Source of the DNA: Pseudomonadota bacterium
GTDB taxonomy: Bacteria; Pseudomonadota; Alphaproteobacteria; Rhizobiales; Afifellaceae
NCBI GenBank assembly: GCA_023417735.1
Contig: JAEZEK010000242.1
Location: forward strand, 1-5,307
Length of the DNA stretch: 5,307 bases
Direction of reading: 5' to 3'
A program made the translations under genes and the position numbers. This document shows, piece by piece, positions 1 through 5,307 of this stretch; within the stretch, counting starts at the first letter, position 1, and every line of letters begins with the position of its first letter. The notes below the pieces were generated by a model, which saw only the letters and a program-made list of their open reading frames with translations, did no database searches and was not told the DNA's origin.

Positions 1-2183
<2,183 letters not shown>

Positions 2184-2192
2184 GGACAGACA

Positions 2193-2219
2193 GGCTGTGC
2201 CCGCGTCGCGGGCGCAGCC
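2193..2219 (+). terminator. GC-rich hairpin just after acnA, possible terminator
   Basis: Ten bases after the acnA stop there is a 12-bp stem (2193-2204 with 2208-2219) closed by a 3-base loop. It is perfect except for one G-U pair. No T-tract follows, so it is not a classical intrinsic terminator. It could stabilise the acnA mRNA 3' end or assist termination. The stem is read directly; its function is inferred from position. Confidence 0.4.
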
Positions 2220-2227
2220 GGCCGGCT

Positions 2228-2258
2228 GGCCCGGTTTCACCCCTTCGTGACCGGGGCC
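2228..2258 (+). terminator. Second imperfect hairpin in the acnA downstream spacer
   Basis: GGCCCGGT-TT-CAC (2228-2240) pairs with GTG-ACCGGG-G-CC (2247-2258) around the loop CCCTTC. There is a two-base bulge on the left arm and one on the right. GGCCGG (2220-2225) can alternatively pair with CCGGCC (2257-2262). It follows the first hairpin directly, so the two together may form a transcript-end structure. There is no T-run. In GC-rich DNA imperfect stems arise easily by chance, hence the low confidence. Confidence 0.25.
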
Positions 2259-2280
2259 GGCCGAACGTGACTGGAGCGGT

Positions 2281-2299
2281 CCGCATGCGGCGACTAGTC
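2281..2299. promoter_or_regulatory. Two adjacent short palindromes before the DUF1223 gene
   Basis: CCGCATGCGG (2281-2290) and GACTAGTC (2292-2299) are both perfect inverted repeats, separated by one base. They end nine bases before the ATG at 2308. They could be an operator or part of the 5' leader. I cannot assign a regulator, and no convincing -35/-10 pair is visible around them. Confidence 0.2.
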
Positions 2300-2303
2300 A
2301 GGA
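2298..2303 (+). promoter_or_regulatory. Ribosome binding site of the DUF1223 gene
   Basis: TCAGGA lies four bases before the ATG at 2308. It is a modest Shine-Dalgarno match and supports this start over the out-of-frame ATG at 2303. It overlaps the end of the GACTAGTC palindrome. Confidence 0.5.
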
Positions 2304-2307
2304 TGCG

Positions 2308-3039
2308 ATGATCACGGCAGGTCGTATCCTTCTGGCGCTCGGCCTCCTCGCCACGTCGTTCTCCGCGGCACTGGCGGGGCCGAAGGCCGTGGTCGAGCTC
2401 TTCACCAGCGAAGGATGCTCGTCCTGCCCGCCGGCCGACGCGTTCCTGGCGGAGCTGGCGGATCGCGAGGACGTCCTGGCGCTCGCCTACCATGTCGACT
2501 ATTGGGACTATCTCGGCTGGAAGGACACGCTCGGCCGTCCCGAGAACACCGAGCGCCAGCGCGAATATGCCCGGGTGCGCGGCGACAGCCGGGTGTTCAC
2601 CCCGCAGATGATCGTGAACGGCTCCCGGTCCTTCGTCGGCAGCCATCGCGGCGAGGTATCCGGCGCAATCGCTGGATCCGAGCTGCCGATCCCGGTGGAG
2701 ATGCGCAACGCGCCGGATTCCACGATCGAGATCCGGGTCGGGGCGAACCCCACGACCACGCGCCGCCGGACGACGATCCGCTTCATCCTCTACAAGCGCC
2801 AGGCGCAGGTCGCCATCCAGCGCGGCGAGAACGCCGGAAAGCTGATCGACTACCGGAACGTTGTGACGAGCATCCGCCCGATCGGCATGTGGAAGGGGCC
2901 CGCCGTCACCGTGAGCCTGCCGGCGCGTGAGGTCATGTCGGGCGAGGCCGACGGCTGCGCGGTCATTGTTCAGGAGGATACCGGCAGCGGGCCGGGCGCA
3001 ATCCTTGGCGCAGCCGAGCTCGACTGGCCGCAGTCCTGA
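2308..3039 (+). CDS. Secreted DUF1223 thioredoxin-fold protein
   Basis: A 243-residue protein of the DUF1223 family (Pfam PF06764), which has a thioredoxin-like fold and no settled function. Residues 1-23 form a Sec-type signal peptide: a short polar start, a hydrophobic core and an ALA-G cleavage site after residue 23. The mature protein begins near the family hallmark VVELFTSEGCSSCPPAD, with a CxxC pair at Cys37 and Cys40. FTPQMIVNG (Thr98-Pro99) fits the cis-proline loop that faces the active site in thioredoxin folds. A third cysteine, Cys217, lies in DGCAVIVQ near the C-terminus. The ATG at 2308 is chosen because CAGGA (2299-2303) sits at suitable spacing and the signal peptide starts immediately; the ATG at 2303 is out of frame and meets a stop after two codons. 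The gene is 124 bp after acnA with hairpins between, so independent transcription is plausible. A periplasmic thiol-disulfide role is inference from fold and motif only. Confidence 0.92.
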   Translation: MITAGRILLALGLLATSFSAALAGPKAVVELFTSEGCSSCPPADAFLAELADREDVLALAYHVDYWDYLGWKDTLGRPENTERQREYARVRGDSRVFTPQMIVNGSRSFVGSHRGEVSGAIAGSELPIPVEMRNAPDSTIEIRVGANPTTTRRRTTIRFILYKRQAQVAIQRGENAGKLIDYRNVVTSIRPIGMWKGPAVTVSLPAREVMSGEADGCAVIVQEDTGSGPGAILGAAELDWPQS

Positions 3040-3048
3040 CGGTCCGTC

Positions 3049-3071
3049 CGGCTGCCGAAGGGACGCAGCCG
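3049..3071. terminator. Hairpin in the convergent spacer between DUF1223 and tesA
   Basis: CGGCTGC (3049-3055) pairs with GCAGCCG (3065-3071) across a nine-base loop. It fills most of the 37 bp between the two facing stop codons. Its position suits a bidirectional terminator, but the stem is only 7 bp and neither side has a T-run. Confidence 0.3.
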
Positions 3072-3076
3072 CGCGG

Positions 3077-3745
3077 TCACTCACCCGACTTGATGCGCGC
3101 GATCAGCTCTTCGACGATCGGCAGGATGTTCTCCACCACGCGCGCGATCCCCTCGGCCGTCGGGTGCATCCCGTCCGGCTGATTGAGGATGGCATCCGCC
3201 GCCACCCCCTCGAGGAAGAACGGGTAGAGGAGCACGCCTTCCGCTTCCGCGACGTCCGGGTAGATCGCGTCAAATGCCTGCGCGTAGTCGTCGCCGAGAT
3301 TGCGCGGCGCGAGCATCCCGGCGAGGAGCACGGCCTGCCCGCGCGCCTTGAGCTTGGCCACGATCGCGCCGATGGCGCGGCGGGTCACGGCCGGGTCGAC
3401 GCCGCGCAGCGCGTCGTTGGCGCCGAGTTCCACGATCACGCCGTCCGCGTCTTCCGGCACCGACCACTCCAGCCGGGCCAGCCCGCCGGACGCCGTATCG
3501 CCGGAGACGCCGGCGTTGGCGATCCTGACGTCATGTCCCCGGTCGCGCAGGGCCCGCTCGAGCTGCTCGGGGAAGGCCTCGCCCGGGTCGAGCCCGTAGC
3601 CGGCCGTGAGGCTGTCGCCGAGCGCCACCAGCTCGACCGTCTCCGCGGTAGCCGGGGGGGCCGGTATCGAGAACGTGAACAGCAGCGCCGCCAGAATGCC
3701 GAAACAACGGGCTTTGACGTTCATCTCCTCGGTCCCATATCGCAT
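3077..3745 (-). CDS. tesA: Periplasmic SGNH hydrolase, TesA/arylesterase family
   Basis: GDSL/SGNH esterase of the E. coli TesA type (thioesterase I / lysophospholipase L1; often annotated arylesterase), expected to cleave acyl esters or thioesters in the periplasm. From the ATG at 3724 it has 215 residues: a signal peptide (cationic start MNVKAR, hydrophobic core, ATA-E cleavage near residue 27), block I GDSLTAGYG with nucleophile Ser38, block II VSGDT with oxyanion Gly75, block III GANDALRG with Asn103, and block V DGMHP with Asp184 and His187. All four catalytic blocks are intact. The ATG at 3745 would add MRYGTEE. It has the better-spaced Shine-Dalgarno (AGGTGG four bases upstream), whereas GAGGAG abuts the 3724 ATG with no spacing, so 3745 is given here; the signal peptide looks cleaner from 3724. 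The same frame stays open further upstream, but that part is antisense to the ATPase gene and lacks homology. It is divergent from ybbA-ybbP, as in E. coli. Exact substrate is unknown. Confidence 0.93.
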   Translation of the reverse strand: MRYGTEEMNVKARCFGILAALLFTFSIPAPPATAETVELVALGDSLTAGYGLDPGEAFPEQLERALRDRGHDVRIANAGVSGDTASGGLARLEWSVPEDADGVIVELGANDALRGVDPAVTRRAIGAIVAKLKARGQAVLLAGMLAPRNLGDDYAQAFDAIYPDVAEAEGVLLYPFFLEGVAADAILNQPDGMHPTAEGIARVVENILPIVEELIARIKSGE

Positions 3746-3752
3746 CGACCCA

Positions 3753-3762
3753 CCTATATAGG
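3753..3762. promoter_or_regulatory. Perfect AT-rich palindrome in the tesA/ybbA divergent spacer
   Basis: CCTATATAGG is a perfect 10-bp inverted repeat and the most AT-rich spot in its surroundings. It lies between the divergent tesA and ybbA starts. Its TATATA core could be a -10 element readable on both strands, or the site could be a small operator. No good -35 hexamer is seen at 16-18 bp on either side. The tesA Shine-Dalgarno for the 3745 start (3750-3755) overlaps it, so both uses cannot hold on the same transcript. Confidence 0.35.
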
Positions 3763-3772
3763 CGCCCCCCAC

Positions 3773-4486
3773 GTGAGTGTATCTGCGATTGAACTGGAGA
3801 ATGTCGACCTGACGCTGGGCAGCGGCGCGGCGCGCGTGCACGTGCTCCGCGGGGTCAACCTGCAGGTTGCCCCCGGCGAGCGGCTCGGCCTGGTGGGACC
3901 GTCGGGGTCGGGGAAGTCGACGCTTCTCCTCGTGATCGCCGGGCTCGAGCGGATCGATTCGGGCCGCGTGAGCGTCGCCGGCTGCGACTACGCCTCGCTC
4001 GGCGAGGACGGGCTCGCGGCCTTCCGGGGCGAGAACATCGGCTTCGTGTTCCAGGCGTTCCACCTGATGCAGACCATGACGGCGCTCGAGAACGTAGCCG
4101 TCCCGCTCGAGCTCGCGGGGAAAACCGACGCCTTCACCCGCGCCCGCCGCATGCTGGAACGGGTCGGGCTGGGGGAGAGGCTGTCGCATTATCCGGCACA
4201 GATGTCGGGCGGCGAACAGCAGCGCGTCGCAATCGCCCGCGCACTCGCCGTCGACCCCGCAATCCTGATCGCCGACGAGCCGACCGGAAATCTCGACACC
4301 GCCACCGGTTCGGGGGTCGCCGACCTCATCTTCGAGACCGCGGCGGAGAACGGCACGACGCTCGTCCTCGTCACCCATGACGAGCGCCTCGCCGCGCGCT
4401 GCGACCGGACGGTGCACATCACGTCAGGGCAGATGCTCGACGGGGTCCAGCCGGTGCTGCGGCGAACCGCCGGCAGCCACCGGTGA
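3773..4486 (+). CDS. ybbA: ABC transporter ATPase, YbbA/LolD-like
   Basis: A 237-residue cytoplasmic nucleotide-binding subunit that powers the adjoining permease. All ABC ATPase motifs are present: Walker A GPSGSGKST (42-50), Q-loop Gln94 in VFQAFH, signature MSGGE (144-148), Walker B ILIADEP with Asp168 and catalytic Glu169, D-loop around Asn173-Asp175, and H-loop His202 in VTHDE. The short length and the FQAFHLMQTMTALENV segment fit the LolD/MacB/YbbA group; the YbbA assignment rests on its neighbours. The GTG at 3773 is chosen because the conserved N-terminal strand (AIELENVDL) follows at once and no in-frame ATG is nearby. The open frame extends far upstream, but that part is antisense to tesA. 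There is no clear Shine-Dalgarno: the nearest purine run, AGG at 3760-3762, is ten bases away, so near-leaderless initiation is possible. The stop overlaps the permease start by 4 bp, indicating translational coupling. Confidence 0.93.
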   Translation: MSVSAIELENVDLTLGSGAARVHVLRGVNLQVAPGERLGLVGPSGSGKSTLLLVIAGLERIDSGRVSVAGCDYASLGEDGLAAFRGENIGFVFQAFHLMQTMTALENVAVPLELAGKTDAFTRARRMLERVGLGERLSHYPAQMSGGEQQRVAIARALAVDPAILIADEPTGNLDTATGSGVADLIFETAAENGTTLVLVTHDERLAARCDRTVHITSGQMLDGVQPVLRRTAGSHR

Positions 4487-5307
4487 GCGCGGCGGCGCTG
4501 CCGGTCACGCTGCGCCTGGCGCTGCGGGAGCTCCGCGGCGGGCTTGCCGGCTTCTACGTCTTCCTCGCCTGCATCGCGCTCGGCGTCGGCGCCATCGCCG
4601 GCGTGAACTCCGTCTCGCGCGCCCTCACCGACGGCATCGCCGGCGAGGGGCGGGTGATCCTCGGCGGCGACATCGCCTTCACGCTCACCCAGCGCGAGGC
4701 GACCGCGGAGGAACGCGCCTTCTTCCGGGAGCGCGGCGAGGTCGGCGCGATCGCCACCATGCGCTCCATGGTCCGGCGCACCGACGGCGACGGCCAGGCG
4801 CTCGTCGAGCTGAAGGCGGTCGACGAAACCTATCCGCATGGCGGGGAACTCGTCGCCGATCCGCCGGGCGACGCGGCGAGCCTGCTCGAACCGCGCGGCG
4901 GCATCCACGGCGCGGTCGCCGCACCCGAGCTTCTCGACCAGCTCGGCATCGGCGTCGGCGACCGCATCGCGCTCGGCGGCGGCACGCTGGAGGTGCGCGG
5001 CGCGATCGTGAACGAACCCGACCGGCTCTTCACCGGCATCGGCTTCGGGCCGCGGCTCATCGTCTCCATGGAGGCCCTGCGCGAGACCGGGCTCCTGCGC
5101 CCCGGCAGCCTCGTCAACTGGCACTACCGCATCGCCCTGCCGGGCGGCGAGAACCCGGCCGTCATCACCCGCACGGCGGAAACCGCCAAGCGCCTCTTTC
5201 CGGAAGCCGGATGGGGCATCCGCTCGCGCGAGAACGCCTCGCCGAGCCTCTCGCGCAACATCGAGCGCTTCGCGCAGTTCCTGACGCTCGTCGGCCTGAC
5301 CGCCCTC
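4483..5307 (+). CDS. ybbP: ABC permease, YbbP-like (FtsX/MacB superfamily), 3'-truncated
   Basis: The first 275 codons of an inner-membrane permease whose family members are about 800 residues or more, so roughly the N-terminal third is here. The frame has no stop from the GTG at 4483 to the right edge. GTG is chosen because GTGA overlaps the ybbA stop, the usual coupled junction. Residues about 21-43 form the first transmembrane helix (GFYVFLACIALGVGAIAGV). Residues 44 to about 258 form a large periplasmic domain, and hydrophobic FLTLVGLTAL (266-275) begins the second helix at the edge. Segments recalled as shared with E. coli YbbP are LKAVDETYP (110-118), EPDRLFTGIGFGPRL (178-192) and PGSLVNWHYR (207-216). 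The topology is that of MacB/LolC-type mechanotransmission or extrusion permeases, not solute importers. With ybbA next to it and tesA divergent, the likely substrate is hydrophobic or lipid-like; that is inference. Confidence 0.9.
   Translation, partial: MSAAALPVTLRLALRELRGGLAGFYVFLACIALGVGAIAGVNSVSRALTDGIAGEGRVILGGDIAFTLTQREATAEERAFFRERGEVGAIATMRSMVRRTDGDGQALVELKAVDETYPHGGELVADPPGDAASLLEPRGGIHGAVAAPELLDQLGIGVGDRIALGGGTLEVRGAIVNEPDRLFTGIGFGPRLIVSMEALRETGLLRPGSLVNWHYRIALPGGENPAVITRTAETAKRLFPEAGWGIRSRENASPSLSRNIERFAQFLTLVGLTAL

Noticed and set aside
2927..3772. Upstream extension of the ybbA frame on the plus strand (total 519 codons)
   Set aside because: It runs antisense to tesA and over the end of the DUF1223 gene. 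ABC ATPases of this group start right before the first beta strand, so the GTG at 3773 is preferred.
3750..3780. Possible sigma70-type -35 elements paired with the TATATA core
   Set aside because: At 16-18 bp spacing neither strand shows a hexamer close to TTGACA (best seen is GATACA on the minus strand), so no full promoter is annotated.
3746..4417. Upstream extension of the tesA frame on the minus strand (total 446 codons)
   Set aside because: It is antisense to the ATPase gene, which carries every ABC motif. The extra residues are Arg/Gly/His-rich with no recognisable domain. The real gene begins at its signal peptide.
4189..5124. Minus-strand open frame of about 311 codons over the ybbA end and ybbP
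   Set aside because: The plus strand holds the YbbP-like permease through the same bases; the minus product is low-complexity and Asp/Glu/Ala/Arg-rich, as expected of antisense GC-rich DNA.

Overview
This window is GC-rich DNA with strong G/C preference at third codon positions. Gene content and order suggest an alphaproteobacterium, most likely of the Hyphomicrobiales/Rhizobiales type. That placement is inferred from an AcnA-type aconitase followed by a secreted DUF1223 protein and from general sequence character; no 16S or other marker is present. The window is densely coded and looks like ordinary core chromosome. I see no mobile element, tRNA, rRNA or CRISPR array, and no stretch of 300 bases without a gene.

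Layout: (1) 1-2183, plus strand: the C-terminal four-fifths of aconitate hydratase (acnA), cut by the left edge. (2) 2184-2307: a 124-bp spacer holding two GC-rich hairpins, then two short perfect palindromes just before the next start. (3) 2308-3039, plus strand: a secreted thioredoxin-fold DUF1223 protein with a CxxC motif. (4) 3040-3076: a 37-bp convergent spacer with a small hairpin. (5) 3077-3745, minus strand: a periplasmic SGNH hydrolase of the TesA/arylesterase family. (6) 3746-3772: a very short divergent spacer containing the 10-bp palindrome CCTATATAGG. (7) 3773-4486, plus strand: an ABC ATPase of the YbbA/LolD type. (8) 4483-5307, plus strand: the first 275 codons of a YbbP-type FtsX/MacB-superfamily permease, overlapping the ATPase gene by 4 bp and cut by the right edge.

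Functionally there are two units. AcnA is the TCA-cycle aconitase, and the DUF1223 gene behind it is probably separately controlled. The tesA / ybbA-ybbP block reproduces the divergent arrangement known from E. coli: a periplasmic lipid-ester or thioester hydrolase back to back with a MacB-like ABC system that has no obvious channel for small solutes. The conserved pairing suggests that the ATPase and permease handle hydrophobic or lipid-like molecules in the inner membrane and that the hydrolase acts on them in the periplasm. None of the genes is a new family. The most interesting non-coding signal is the AT-rich palindrome squeezed between the two divergent starts, where the promoter and start-codon models for both genes depend on each other.
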